DNA of 64,000 bases from Chromatiales bacterium. Lineage in GTDB: Bacteria > Pseudomonadota > Gammaproteobacteria > JAGRGH01. The first letter of the stretch is position 1. The number at the start of each line of letters is the position of its first letter. A program made the position numbers and the translations under genes. Where the stretch lies: the NCBI GenBank assembly GCA_020445605.1, contig JAGRGH010000063.1, forward strand, positions 96,215-160,214, written 5' to 3'. Shown piece after piece: positions 45,959 through 54,996 of this stretch. The notes beneath the pieces are model-generated. The model did not search any database and was not told the DNA's origin. It saw only the letters and a list, made by a program, of their open reading frames with translations.

Positions 45959-47881
45959 TCAGGTCTGGGCGCTGCGTCCGGCGACTTCTGCGCCGAGCCG
46001 TTCGGCAAAGGCCTCCAGGGGCATTGAACCCAGATCCTCGCCGGCGCGGGTGCGTACTGCAACACTGCCTTCGCTCTGCTCGCGCTCCCCGACAATGAGC
46101 TGATAGGGGACGCGGGCCATGGCGTGGGCGCGGATTTTAAAGCCGATCTTCTCGTTTCTCAAGTCGGACTCGACCCGGAAACCCCGTTCAGACAAGCGTT
46201 TGGCGACCATTTCGGCGTAATCGGCCTGCCGGTCGGTGATCGAGGCGACCACCGCCTGCACCGGCGCCAGCCACGGCGGGAACGCGCCGGCATGGTGCTC
46301 GACGAGGATGCCGATGAACCGTTCCAGCGAGCCGAGGATCGCCCGGTGCAGCATCACCGGCACCTGCCGGGTGTTGTCTTCGGCGACGTACTCGGCCCCC
46401 AGCCGGCCGGGCATGGAGAAGTCGAGCTGGATCGTGCCGAGCTGCCAGACCCGGCCGATCGAGTCCTTCAGCGAGAACTCGATCTTCGGCCCGTAGAACG
46501 CGCCTTCGCCCGGCTGCAGGTCGAATGCTAGGCGCTTGTCGTTCAGGCACTGTTCGAGCGCCGCCTCGGCCTTGTCCCAGAGTTCGTCCGCGCCCACCCG
46601 CTGCGCCGGCCGCGTGGAGAGCTTGACCAGCACCTCCTCGAAGCCGAAATCCCGGTAGACCGAGTACAACAGATCCATGAAGGCGGAGACTTCCGGGCCG
46701 ATCTGGGCCTCGGTGCAGAAGATGTGGGCGTCGTCCTGCACGAAATTTCGCACCCGCATCAGACCGTGCAGGGTGCCGGACGGCTCGTTACGGTGGCAGG
46801 AACCGAACTCCGCGAGCCGCAGCGGCAGGTCGCGGTAGGAGCGCAGGCCGTGGTTGAAGATCTGGATGTGCGCCGGGCAGTTCATCGGCTTGATCGCGTA
46901 GTCGCGGTTTTCCGATGCCGTGGTGAACATCATTTCCTGGAACTTGTCCCAGTGGCCCGAACGCTCCCAGAGCGAGCGGTCGATGACCTGCGGCGTGTGG
47001 ACTTCGAGATAGCCCGCCTCGCGCAGCCGGTCGCGAATGTAGTCCTGGATCAGGAGGTAGATTCGCCAGCCGTGGTCATGCCAGAACACCATGCCCGGCG
47101 CCTCTTCCTGCATGTGGAAGAGGTCCAGCCGGCGACCGAGCTTGCGGTGATCGCGCTTTTCGGCCTCTTCAAGCTTGTGCAGATGCGCGGCGAGCTCCTT
47201 TTTGTCGCGCCAGGCCGTGCCGTAGATGCGCTGGAGCATGGGATTGCGTGAATCCCCGCGCCAGTACGCGCCGGCGACCTTCATGAGCTTGAACGCCTTG
47301 GGCAGCTTGCCCGTGGACGGCAGATGCGGCCCGCGGCAGACGTCGAACCATTCGCCCTGCCGGTAGACCGAGACCTCCTCGCCCTCCGGGATGATCTCGT
47401 CGATGATCTCGACCTTGTAGTCCTCGCCGATCCCGCCGAACACGCGCATGGCCTCGGCGCGGTCCCAGACCTCGCGCTGAATCGGCAGATCCCGGTCGAC
47501 GATCTCGCCCATGCGTTGCTCGATGCGATCGAGGTCTTCGGGCGTGAAACTCTCGTCGCGGGCGAAGTCGTAGTAGAACCCGTCCTCGATCGCGGGACCG
47601 ATCGTGACCTGGGTGCCCGGATACAGCTCCTGTACGGCCTGCGCCATCACATGCGCGGCGTCGTGACGCAGGAGTTCCAGGGCGTCCTCGTCACGGGCGG
47701 TGACGATCGCTAGGCTCGCATCGGAGTCAATCCGGTGGCTTGTATCGACCAGGCGGCCGTCCACCCGGCCGGCCCAGGCGGCACGGGCAAGGCCCGGGCC
47801 GATCGATGCCGCGACCTCGGCCACGCTCACGGGCAAGTCGAACGAGCGCTGGGAACCGTCGGGAAGGGTAATGACGGGCAT
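45959..47881 (-). CDS. thrS: Threonyl-tRNA synthetase
   Basis: 640-residue enzyme. The N-terminal TGS domain ([20 protein letters not shown]) is followed by the editing domain ([17 protein letters not shown] with its HxxxH), the class II catalytic core ([15 protein letters not shown] with the zinc-binding Cys, and [20 protein letters not shown]), and the anticodon-binding C-terminus ([16 protein letters not shown]). I start at the ATG at 47881, which matches the family; the frame is open to 47914. It is first of the thrS-infC-rpmI-rplT-pheST-ihfA block, 90 bp before infC. Confidence 0.97.
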   Translation of the reverse strand: MPVITLPDGSQRSFDLPVSVAEVAASIGPGLARAAWAGRVDGRLVDTSHRIDSDASLAIVTARDEDALELLRHDAAHVMAQAVQELYPGTQVTIGPAIEDGFYYDFARDESFTPEDLDRIEQRMGEIVDRDLPIQREVWDRAEAMRVFGGIGEDYKVEIIDEIIPEGEEVSVYRQGEWFDVCRGPHLPSTGKLPKAFKLMKVAGAYWRGDSRNPMLQRIYGTAWRDKKELAAHLHKLEEAEKRDHRKLGRRLDLFHMQEEAPGMVFWHDHGWRIYLLIQDYIRDRLREAGYLEVHTPQVIDRSLWERSGHWDKFQEMMFTTASENRDYAIKPMNCPAHIQIFNHGLRSYRDLPLRLAEFGSCHRNEPSGTLHGLMRVRNFVQDDAHIFCTEAQIGPEVSAFMDLLYSVYRDFGFEEVLVKLSTRPAQRVGADELWDKAEAALEQCLNDKRLAFDLQPGEGAFYGPKIEFSLKDSIGRVWQLGTIQLDFSMPGRLGAEYVAEDNTRQVPVMLHRAILGSLERFIGILVEHHAGAFPPWLAPVQAVVASITDRQADYAEMVAKRLSERGFRVESDLRNEKIGFKIRAHAMARVPYQLIVGEREQSEGSVAVRTRAGEDLGSMPLEAFAERLGAEVAGRSAQT

Positions 47882-47959
47882 GATCGGGAACCTCTTCAGT
47901 GGTGGCCCCCACAACAGGCCACTTGCAGTAACGGACGCGGATTGCCAGTTCAGCGGAAC

Positions 47960-47983
47960 GGTGCGCGGTGCGCACCCTACGTG
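47960..47983. repeat. Second copy of a 24-bp dispersed repeat
   Basis: GGTGCGCGGTGCGCACCCTA followed by CGTG is identical to 18402-18425, where it forms one arm of an inverted repeat. Here only one arm is present, directly adjoining the tRNA-tail duplication. Confidence 0.65.
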
Positions 47984-48068
47984 CGTTCAAGAACGCTCAC
48001 GGCGATTTTGTCGAACCGGTGGTTCTCGTCCACTCGCGCCCGCAAAAAATTTGGTAGGCGCGATTGGA
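47984..48068. repeat. Partial duplicate of the tRNA-Val 3' end and flank (copy 1)
   Basis: This 85-bp stretch is about 90% identical by eye to 48116-48201. It ends with TGGTAGGCGCGATTGGA (48052-48068), which is the complement of the last 17 nt of tRNA-Val including CCA, then diverges. Such tRNA-tail duplicates can be attachment-site remnants of integrated elements. Confidence 0.6.
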
Positions 48069-48115
48069 TTACTCCGGGCTGTCCCTGCCCTGCGCCCTTC
48101 GGGCCGTGCTTCGCA

Positions 48116-48201
48116 CGTTCAAAATCGCTCCCGGCGATTTTGTCGAACCGGTGGCTCTCGTCCACTCGCGCCCGCGAAAAAAATTGGTAGGCGCGATTGG
48201 A
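48116..48201. repeat. tRNA-Val 3' end and flank (copy 2, at the tRNA)
   Basis: This is the copy joined to the intact tRNA-Val. The shared segment includes GGCGATTTTGTCGAACCGGT and TCTCGTCCACTCGCGCCCGC, plus 17 bases inside the tRNA. The two copies start 132 bp apart. The rest of the 47882-48184 gap shows no gene. Confidence 0.6.
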
Positions 48202-48261
48202 CTCGAACCAACGACCCCCACCATGTCAAGGTGGTGCTCTAACCAACTGAGCTACGCGCCT
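48185..48261 (-). tRNA. tRNA-Val (GAC anticodon)
   Basis: 77 nt with encoded CCA. The acceptor AGGCGCG pairs with CGCGCCT, the D-arm is GCTCAGTTGGTTAGAGC, the anticodon loop TTGACAT lies on CCACC/GGTGG, and the T-arm is GTTGGTTCGAGTCCAAT. Anticodon GAC reads GUC. The body matches E. coli tRNA-Val(GAC) closely. Confidence 0.95.
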
Positions 48262-48510
48262 GCGGGAAGCCGGCTAAGATACCGGCGAGCGGAGATTCAC
48301 GCAAGCTACACGGCTGCGCAGGCCTGCCCAGCTCCGGTCCTTGAAAACCACGCCCCTGCGGGGTAATTTCCCGGCTCAGGGGCGTCCGGTGACCCGTATT
48401 CCAGGCGGGTCGCATCAAGTCAGGCGGCATGACAGATCCGGGCCTGGGAATCGGATCATGTCCGCATCAGGTGGCGCCAGATGGCAATTCCACCATCGGG
48501 GCATAAAACC

Positions 48511-51045
48511 ATGGGTTTCCGCAAAACAAGCGCCATCGCCATCGCAATGGCGTTCGCAGCACAGCTTCCGACGGCCAGCGCGGTCGATTTCGTCCTCGAA
48601 ACGCTCAACCCCTACGCAGTCGCCAACGGCCTGTGTTCGCTGGTCGAGGCGATCGACAACGCGAATGCCGATGCGCAGGTCCACACGGACTGCCCGGCAG
48701 GCAGCGGACCCGACACCCTCTTCCTGCCAGGGATCGTCAACCTGGATGGCTCGACGCTGTTTCCGCCCACTGACCCGGTCTTTTTCGACACCGGCAGTTC
48801 CGGACTTCCCGAGATCACGTCCGAGATCACCCTTCGTGGCGGCGAACTCAGCCGCAGCGGCGGTCCGAATTTCCGCTTCTTGGTGGTCCAGGCGGCCGGG
48901 AAGCTCACATTGCGGGACATCGCATTTCGCCATGGCCGCGCCGCGGGCACCTGCAGTTTCACCGTGTTCACTGGATGCGGCGGGGCAGTGGTCAGCCGCG
49001 GAGAAGTCATCGCGATCAACACCGTGTTCGACGACAACCAGGCGGTCGAAACCGTCGGGACGGACTTCCCGTTCGGTGGCGCAATCATGACGAACTTCAG
49101 CCCGCTCACGGTCACGGGCAGTACGTTCACCGGCAATCAGGCCGAGTACGGCGGCGCGATCGGCGCGAACGGCACGACAGCGACGATCTCGGAAAGCACT
49201 TTCACGGGCAATACCGCCATCGTCAGCGGCGGGGCCATCTACAACGGCGTTGGTGGGGCGTTTACCGTTTCCGCAAGCACGTTCATGACGAACACCGTTA
49301 CCACCGCTCTGAATTCCTTTAACGGCGGTGGCGCCATCGACAATGCAGGTTCGAACTCCCAACTCGTGGTCGTCAATGGCATGTTCACGGGAAACAGCGC
49401 GGCCAACGGCGGCGCAATCAACAACTTCAACGCGTCGGACGCGTTCATCGTAGACAGCTCGTTCACAGGCAACATGGCAACCGATGGCGGCGCGATCCTC
49501 AATCACGGCAGTGGCGCGACGGTGAATCTGTTTTCGAGCAGCATTACGGGCAACAATGCAACCCGCGGCGCGGGTGTTTCGAACGGACGAAATGGCGGAC
49601 AAACCGGAATTGCCAATGTTTTCGACTCCATCATCTCCATGAATACCGCAACGAATGACGGCGGCGGCATCTTCAGCCTTGGCAACCTGTCGGTGACCAA
49701 CAGCCGCATCACAGAAAACAACGGTGCCGACGGTGGCGGCATCTTCGTCGCTTCATTGCAAAACCAGACCGTGATGATTTCCAGCAGCACGGTCAGCGGC
49801 AACTTTGGTTCACAGAGCGGCGGCGGACTGTATTTCACCGAGAATCCAGGCGCGTCAAAGAATTTCCTCACGATCAGCGACAGCACATTCGACGACAACG
49901 AGGCCGACGAAGGCGGCGGACTGTTCGCCGAGGTCGTCGACGTGTCGATCACTGGCAGCACGTTTTCGAACAATCGCGCGACCAATGTCGGCGTGGGTGG
50001 CGGCGGCGGCATTCATCTGCGTTCGTTCACTGTGACGGGCGCGATTCTGCAGATGAGCAACACGACGGTGAGCGGCAATTCCGCAACCCAGGATGGCGGC
50101 GGCGTTTACATCAACGGCAGCGCGCTGACGGCTACGATTGCGAGTTCAACGATTGCGAACAACACGGCGAACTCCGCGGCCGGCGGCGACGGCATACACA
50201 GCCTGGCCGCCATTGCCGCGGTAACCGTTCAGGATTCCATCGTCGCCTATAACAGCAGCCGCAACTGTCTGGATGCGATGCTTTTCGGCGTGACCGACGG
50301 CGGCAACAACATCTCCTCGGATGCGACCTGCGGATTTGCGGACACCGGCGGCGGTGTCGGCGACAGCGTGGACCCGCTGCTGAACGCGCTGGCGAACAAC
50401 GGCGGTTATACGCAAACCCGCGCCCTGCAGGCAGGGAGTGTCGCCGTCAATAACGGCAGCGGCGCGTGTCCGGCACAGGACCAGCGCGGTGCCGCGCGCG
50501 TGGCGAACTGCGACATCGGCGCGTATGAAGCCGGCTCCGGCATTGCCAGCGTGAGCATCTCGGTCGACCAATCCACGCTATTCGAAGCCCTCGGCACGGT
50601 CGCGACCGTCACCGTCGTCGTGGACAACAGCGCGAATGCAACGGCCGCTGGGGTCGAGATCGCATTTTCAGCGCTGGGTACCGCCACACCGCTGGGCTTT
50701 GATTATGCGATGAGCAATCAGAACAGCCTTGGAGTCTCGCCACCCGGGCAGATCGCGCCGCTGACATTCAGCGCGCCACCGGGTGCGCTTGAAATGGCGA
50801 CTTTCACGATCCAGGCCATTGACGACCCGTTGGTCGAACCCGATGAAACGGTGGTCGTGACCGCGTCGCTGGTGGGTGCCGGCCAGTTCGTGACGAACCC
50901 GGCCGTGTCCATGATCATCGTCAGTGAAGATCTGCCGCCCGTCGAGCCGCGGCCGGTGCCGGCCCTGGCGCCGCTCGCACTCGGTCTGCTCGCAGGTCTC
51001 GCACTGCTGATTGGCGTCCGTCGGACCCGTCAAACCCGGACCTGA
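48511..51045 (+). CDS. CSLREA-type parallel beta-helix surface protein with VPAL tail
   Basis: About 844-residue exported protein. The signal peptide MGFRKTSAIAIAMAFAAQLP is followed by LCSLVEAIDNANADAQVHTD, a CSLREA-like N-terminal motif. The long middle consists of right-handed beta-helix rungs with recurring GGAI-N, TVSGN and GGGI/GGGL patterns. The C-terminus has a Calx-beta-like or DUF11-like strand region (ETVVVTASLVG) and the tail VPALAPLALGLLAG ending RRTRQTRT. Such proteins are often surface-exposed adhesins or polysaccharide-binding. The start is uncertain: an in-frame ATG at 48481 with AGGTGG upstream is the alternative. Confidence 0.75.
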   Translation: MGFRKTSAIAIAMAFAAQLPTASAVDFVLETLNPYAVANGLCSLVEAIDNANADAQVHTDCPAGSGPDTLFLPGIVNLDGSTLFPPTDPVFFDTGSSGLPEITSEITLRGGELSRSGGPNFRFLVVQAAGKLTLRDIAFRHGRAAGTCSFTVFTGCGGAVVSRGEVIAINTVFDDNQAVETVGTDFPFGGAIMTNFSPLTVTGSTFTGNQAEYGGAIGANGTTATISESTFTGNTAIVSGGAIYNGVGGAFTVSASTFMTNTVTTALNSFNGGGAIDNAGSNSQLVVVNGMFTGNSAANGGAINNFNASDAFIVDSSFTGNMATDGGAILNHGSGATVNLFSSSITGNNATRGAGVSNGRNGGQTGIANVFDSIISMNTATNDGGGIFSLGNLSVTNSRITENNGADGGGIFVASLQNQTVMISSSTVSGNFGSQSGGGLYFTENPGASKNFLTISDSTFDDNEADEGGGLFAEVVDVSITGSTFSNNRATNVGVGGGGGIHLRSFTVTGAILQMSNTTVSGNSATQDGGGVYINGSALTATIASSTIANNTANSAAGGDGIHSLAAIAAVTVQDSIVAYNSSRNCLDAMLFGVTDGGNNISSDATCGFADTGGGVGDSVDPLLNALANNGGYTQTRALQAGSVAVNNGSGACPAQDQRGAARVANCDIGAYEAGSGIASVSISVDQSTLFEALGTVATVTVVVDNSANATAAGVEIAFSALGTATPLGFDYAMSNQNSLGVSPPGQIAPLTFSAPPGALEMATFTIQAIDDPLVEPDETVVVTASLVGAGQFVTNPAVSMIIVSEDLPPVEPRPVPALAPLALGLLAGLALLIGVRRTRQTRT

Positions 51046-51160
51046 TACGCAGGAAGCGACGCCCCACCGAAACCGCGCCCCGGCGCGCCGCAGCCGATCC
51101 GCGGGCAGCTGCGTGCGTTGACCAAGCCGGGGCCGGCCGCTAAGATGCCGCGTTCGCTGT

Positions 51161-51236
51161 TCCCCGGTAGCTCAGTCGGTAGAGCGGGTGACTGTTAATC
51201 ACTAGGTCGGCGGTTCGAGCCCGTCCCGGGGAGCCA
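51161..51236 (+). tRNA. tRNA-Asn (GTT anticodon)
   Basis: 76 nt with CCA. Acceptor TCCCCGG/CCGGGGA, D-arm GCTCAGTCGGTAGAGC, anticodon loop CTGTTAA on GGTGA/TCACT, T-arm GGCGGTTCGAGCCCGTC. Anticodon GTT reads AAC/AAU. It is a single isolated tRNA. Confidence 0.95.
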
Positions 51237-51248
51237 ATCTCAACGCAT

Positions 51249-51278
51249 CTCTGATCAAGCCATTCCGGCCTGCCAGAG
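51249..51278. repeat. Short relative of the 12121/33887 repeat
   Basis: CTCTGATCAAGCCATTCCGG followed by CCTGCCAGAG resembles the core of the repeats at 12121 and 33887 and keeps complementary ends (CTCTG/CAGAG). It lies just after tRNA-Asn. The match is weak and partial. Confidence 0.35.
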
Positions 51279-51336
51279 CAACGGCACGTCCCTGTGCCAC
51301 GTGCGCCACGCGTTTTCGCGCCGACGGAACGCCCCA

Positions 51337-52029
51337 CTATTTCGCCGCGAAGCAGTAGAACAGGCCGTCACCGCCCGAGCTGCGCAGCGCCTCCTGGGAG
51401 CATCCGCGCGAGTGATGTGCGGAGTTCCACGACATCGCCCAAGGGTGGTCGATCGGTCCGACCCGGTCGTGATGCCCCACCATGGCGGCGCCATCGGCGC
51501 TACCCTTCGTCCAGTTTCCGCAGGTCATGTCGCTGAACGGCGGCGATCCGGCAAACGCCGTGCCGTCGGGTCGCGAACCGGTCAGGATGTCGTGGCGATT
51601 CGGCTTTTCGCTGCGCCCGTTGACGACTTTGCCGGTCTCGTCGAGAGCGGTTTCCTTGGTCAGATTCGCGCTTGCCGAGTGCAGATCAGCAACGTCGCGG
51701 GCGATCAGCACGCCCTTGGCGTTGTACCACGGACCGGCGCCGATTCGATCGCGGGCATGCACCACGTTCGGGTCGTTCAGACCCTTGGAACCCTGCGTAC
51801 TCAGATAGGCCCGCCACGTGCGCCCTGCGGCACCGGCTGCCGTCGCGAGCGACTGACAATGGCGATCGGCGCCCTCCAGACCACCCAGATCCCCACCGTT
51901 GCCGGGTCCGGCACTGGTCACGAAAAACGACATCGGCCCGGTCGACGGCGGCGACCCGGCCGTCATGCAACCCGCCAGCGACGATATTCCTGCGGCGGCC
52001 AGACTTAACGCTTGCAAGGACTTGTTCAT
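51337..52029 (-). CDS. Lectin-like lipoprotein of unknown function
   Basis: 230-residue exported lipoprotein. MNKSLQALSLAAAGISSLAGC is a lipoprotein signal with lipobox SLAGC. The mature part carries FFVTSAGPGNGGDLGGLEGA, AYLSTQGSKG, RIGAGPWYNAKGVLIA and HDILTGSRPDGTAF, which recur in a proteobacterial family often labelled lectin or collagen-endostatin-like. The C-terminus has HHSRGCSQEALRSSGGDGLFYCF with two conserved cysteines. CAGGAG precedes the ATG at 52029; the frame is open to 52236. Function is unknown. Confidence 0.7.
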   Translation of the reverse strand: MNKSLQALSLAAAGISSLAGCMTAGSPPSTGPMSFFVTSAGPGNGGDLGGLEGADRHCQSLATAAGAAGRTWRAYLSTQGSKGLNDPNVVHARDRIGAGPWYNAKGVLIARDVADLHSASANLTKETALDETGKVVNGRSEKPNRHDILTGSRPDGTAFAGSPPFSDMTCGNWTKGSADGAAMVGHHDRVGPIDHPWAMSWNSAHHSRGCSQEALRSSGGDGLFYCFAAK

Positions 52030-52255
52030 GTGGACTCCTGACTGGTGTGAACTTGCTGCGGGGGGACGCCCGCGAATCGCTGGCGCCGATGCAAGCAAAG
52101 CATAGATTGATTTGTCCCGGAATCCAGCCCCGAGTTTCGGACGTTCGCTGCGAGCGTGCTGCAAATACCCCAGTTGGCGTGAGCACGTCTGCGGTCGATT
52201 ACACCCCGCGGGGTCTGTCAGGACGGAGGCCGCCATCCAGAGCGGTTGCGGTGAC

Positions 52256-53224
52256 TCAGGCGTGCGAGGGCTCGAGCATGACCAGATGCAACATCACGCG
52301 CCGGTCGAGCGGGTTGTAATCGAGCACACGATGCAGCGTGCTGCGATTATCCCAAATGACGAGATCGCCCGACCCCCAGCGATGCGTGTAGAGCGGCGCT
52401 AGGCCGACCAGTTCACTGGTCAGTTGCTCCACGAATAGCATGCCGCGACGACGGGACATCCCAAGCACGCGCCATGCGTCGGCCCCGAGCACGACCGCTG
52501 CACGCCCGGTGTCGGCACAAACGCGAACCACAGGGTGCACGCTGGCGCCACCGGGCAGCATCGCTCGAAGAAAACGCCGCCAGCGTCTTAGCCTGACGGC
52601 CAGGGGCAATCCGCTCGGAACAACGACGGATCGCCCGAAACGAAACACACGCGCGAGGTCGACGTGGTGGATCACCCGCAGACGTTGGATCGAGGCACGT
52701 CGGTCGTCATGCAGGGCTTCCGTCGCGGCATACATATCCGCGAATACGGTTTCGCCTCCTGAACTCGGCACCTGCTGCGCATACAAGGCGGATGCGCGCG
52801 CGGGTGGATTCATCCAGGCGCCGTCCGCGTGCCAGATTCGGCTGAACGGGTCGGGGTGCGTCGCCCGCACGCGCCCACTCACATCAATGTTGCTGATGGT
52901 GCGTACGCCACGGACGGGCTGGCGATCGAATCGCGTACCGGGTACGTCACGAACGGAGCCGAACCAACTGGCAATCTCTCGCGCGCGCCGTGCGTCCAGC
53001 GTCTGGTTGCGAAAGACCAGCACCTGGTGCTCGGCAACTGCTAGAGAAAGTCTTGCCCTTATGCCGCGCGGAACCGCTCGCGCGAGATCCACGCCCTGCA
53101 CCTCTCGCCCGAACGAAGCGGCAACCGGCGCCAGAACCATGGACTGATTTTCCACGCGACTCTGGGGGATGCCCGGTCCCGCGTGCCGTGCTGCAATTTC
53201 CACGTCGTGCGAAAGCGCCAACAT
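52256..53224 (-). CDS. TauD/TfdA family Fe(II)/2-oxoglutarate dioxygenase
   Basis: 322-residue enzyme. The iron triad is His132-x-Asp134 in IWHADGAW and a distal His near 298 in WDNRSTLHRV, with Arg in NPLDRRVMLH for 2-oxoglutarate. The family oxidises small molecules such as taurine, sulfonates or aryloxy acids; the substrate cannot be read off. An internal ATG (residue 29, MVLAPVAASFGREVQGVDL) is where TauD-like similarity begins, so the true start may be there. The next gene (methyltransferase) starts upstream on the same strand with a 17-bp gap, suggesting an operon. Confidence 0.75.
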   Translation of the reverse strand: MLALSHDVEIAARHAGPGIPQSRVENQSMVLAPVAASFGREVQGVDLARAVPRGIRARLSLAVAEHQVLVFRNQTLDARRAREIASWFGSVRDVPGTRFDRQPVRGVRTISNIDVSGRVRATHPDPFSRIWHADGAWMNPPARASALYAQQVPSSGGETVFADMYAATEALHDDRRASIQRLRVIHHVDLARVFRFGRSVVVPSGLPLAVRLRRWRRFLRAMLPGGASVHPVVRVCADTGRAAVVLGADAWRVLGMSRRRGMLFVEQLTSELVGLAPLYTHRWGSGDLVIWDNRSTLHRVLDYNPLDRRVMLHLVMLEPSHA

Positions 53225-53241
53225 GCACCCAATCCTGTGAC

Positions 53242-53952
53242 TTAGCGGATGGCCAAAAACCCGGCGAAGCAGGCGTAGCCGAAAATCGGCGCGATTTCCT
53301 GGAAACCGGCCCGCCGCAACAGCCGATGGTTCTCGGCGATGCTCAGCGGACGCAGCACCCCGCGCAGGCTTTCGGCCTTGGCGATGATCTCGTCCGCGCT
53401 GTATCCCTGCTCGCGCTTGAATGTCGTATAGACGCCGCTCAGCACATCCTGGGCTCGCGCACTGGGCGCGAGGACCTTCTCAAACAATACGAAAGCCCCA
53501 CCCTTGCTCAAGGCGCGAGCGATGCTTTGAAACAGGGAAAGCCTGTGTTCCGGGTCAACGAACTGACAAGTGTAGTAACTGATCACGAGCGAACTCGTGT
53601 CAAATTGCAGGTCCCGCAAATCTCCTCGCAAGACCTTGACCGAAGCCAGACTCTGGCAACGGCTACGAGCACGCACCACCATGCCAGCCTGGTTGTCCAC
53701 GCCGACGAAACGTACCTCACGCGATACATGCCGTCGTCCGAGACGCTCCAGCAGTCGACCGGTCGAGCATCCCAGCTCGTAGCACAGCGATCCGGTGGGC
53801 AGGAAATAGTCCGAGATGCGCGCAATGAGCTCGTGACCCTGCTCATACAGGGGGATGGAGCGAGCGACGTGGTCGTCGAACCGTTCGGCCACATCCTCGG
53901 AAAAGCTCCATCCTCCGGGAAACACCTCAATGCCGTCGCCAGCCTCAGCCAT
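53242..53952 (-). CDS. SAM-dependent methyltransferase, CmoA-like
   Basis: 236-residue protein with the class I SAM-binding motif YELGCSTGRLLERLG near 55-70, followed by VGVDNQAGMV and LVISYYTCQFVDPEHR. The overall layout recalls CmoA, the carboxy-SAM synthase of tRNA modification, and FDDHVARSIPLYEQGHELIA fits its N-terminal part. Without the CmoB partner nearby, a housekeeping CmoA role is doubtful; it may be a diverged relative serving the adjoining TauD-type oxygenase. Seventeen bases separate the two genes. Confidence 0.65.
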   Translation of the reverse strand: MAEAGDGIEVFPGGWSFSEDVAERFDDHVARSIPLYEQGHELIARISDYFLPTGSLCYELGCSTGRLLERLGRRHVSREVRFVGVDNQAGMVVRARSRCQSLASVKVLRGDLRDLQFDTSSLVISYYTCQFVDPEHRLSLFQSIARALSKGGAFVLFEKVLAPSARAQDVLSGVYTTFKREQGYSADEIIAKAESLRGVLRPLSIAENHRLLRRAGFQEIAPIFGYACFAGFLAIR

Positions 53953-54175
53953 TCGGATATGTCCAGTCGACTTTTACGAACTTGTCTGAAACCAGGGCAG
54001 AGTCAATCACGGTTGGCGCTCTGACGCCAAGCAAAACCTGAAACGAGCTGTCATTGGTTGGCAGGTTGCGCCAACTTGATGTTCCAGCGATCTCGCGGCT
54101 GGACAGCCCCACGGAATATCATGCGTCGGTCAGCAACAGATCGCGGCCGGAGCATCCAATGCGAGAGATTAGACC

Positions 54176-54952
54176 ATGAACCCGTTCAATCCGCGAAGCT
54201 GGCTGGGCTGGGCGCGCGAACTCGGGCAGTTTGCGGCACTTCGGCGCAGCGCGCGCGGCGGGTTTATTGTCCCGCCTGGCCCACCGGGTACCGCGCAGAT
54301 CCCCCTGCCGTCCCGGGTCTGGACCTCCAAGAGCCACCCCTGGTGGGTATTGCTCGCGGCCATGCTGCACCAGCTCCGCCCCGAATGCATGCTGGAACTC
54401 GGCTCGGGCAGAAGCACAATCTATTTATCGGAATACGCCACAAAATGCGACAAAATTCTGGTCGCGGCCGATGAAAATCCCGCCTGGGTTGCAGCGGGCA
54501 ACATGATTGCGAACCTCGGCGGACTGCGCACCGATTGCATTCATCACGTCGCGATTCGCGAGCGCGATGGCTACTACGACATGGACCGCGTGCGTGGACT
54601 CCTGCCCTGCTCACCGGACTTCCTATACATCGACGGACCACTCGGCACCCGCGACGGATTGCTCAGCGACCCCTATATGCGCGAGCTGTGCGCAGGTGCA
54701 CGCATCGTGATTCTCGACGACATCCAATGGGAACCGATACACAGGCAGATGCAGGCGCTGACCGAACTCGGCATGCATCGAACGTCGACGATCATCGAGT
54801 ACGACATTCCGGAAGACACGCTACGGGCGCTCGCCGTGATGGTCAGCGAGGAACTGCAACCACACATCGATGCGCTGGTGCAGTGTCTGGGCATCGAAAC
54901 CAGCGAATTCCCGGTCAGTCGCTGCATCCCGCGCGGCCGGGTGCCGACCTAG
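54176..54952 (+). CDS. Methyltransferase-fold protein
   Basis: 258-residue protein. CMLELGSGRSTIYLSEYATK near 80-100 is a SAM-binding loop, LVAADENPAWV is the acidic strand end, and PDFLYIDGPLG plus ARIVILDDIQW give the later strands of a Rossmann methyltransferase. It has no signal peptide and an N-terminal WLGWARELGQF helix. The substrate is unknown. It stands divergent from the CmoA-like gene with a 223-bp gap in which I see nothing recognisable. Its TAG stop is the first unit of a 7-bp tandem repeat. Confidence 0.6.
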   Translation: MNPFNPRSWLGWARELGQFAALRRSARGGFIVPPGPPGTAQIPLPSRVWTSKSHPWWVLLAAMLHQLRPECMLELGSGRSTIYLSEYATKCDKILVAADENPAWVAAGNMIANLGGLRTDCIHHVAIRERDGYYDMDRVRGLLPCSPDFLYIDGPLGTRDGLLSDPYMRELCAGARIVILDDIQWEPIHRQMQALTELGMHRTSTIIEYDIPEDTLRALAVMVSEELQPHIDALVQCLGIETSEFPVSRCIPRGRVPT

Positions 54953-54989
54953 CCGCCAGCCGCCAGCCGCCAGCCGCCAGCCGCCAGCC
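54951..54989. repeat. 7-bp tandem repeat (AGCCGCC)5.6
   Basis: AGCCGCC is repeated five times followed by AGCC. It begins within the TAG stop of the methyltransferase gene and ends 7 bp before the converging gene's stop at 54997. Slippage there would change the spacer only, since the stop precedes the array. Confidence 0.85.
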
Positions 54990-54996
54990 AGGATCA

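Noticed and set aside
54951..54989. Short repeats considered as a CRISPR array
   Set aside because: Units are 7 bp with no spacers and no cas genes are near; no CRISPR array was seen anywhere in the window.
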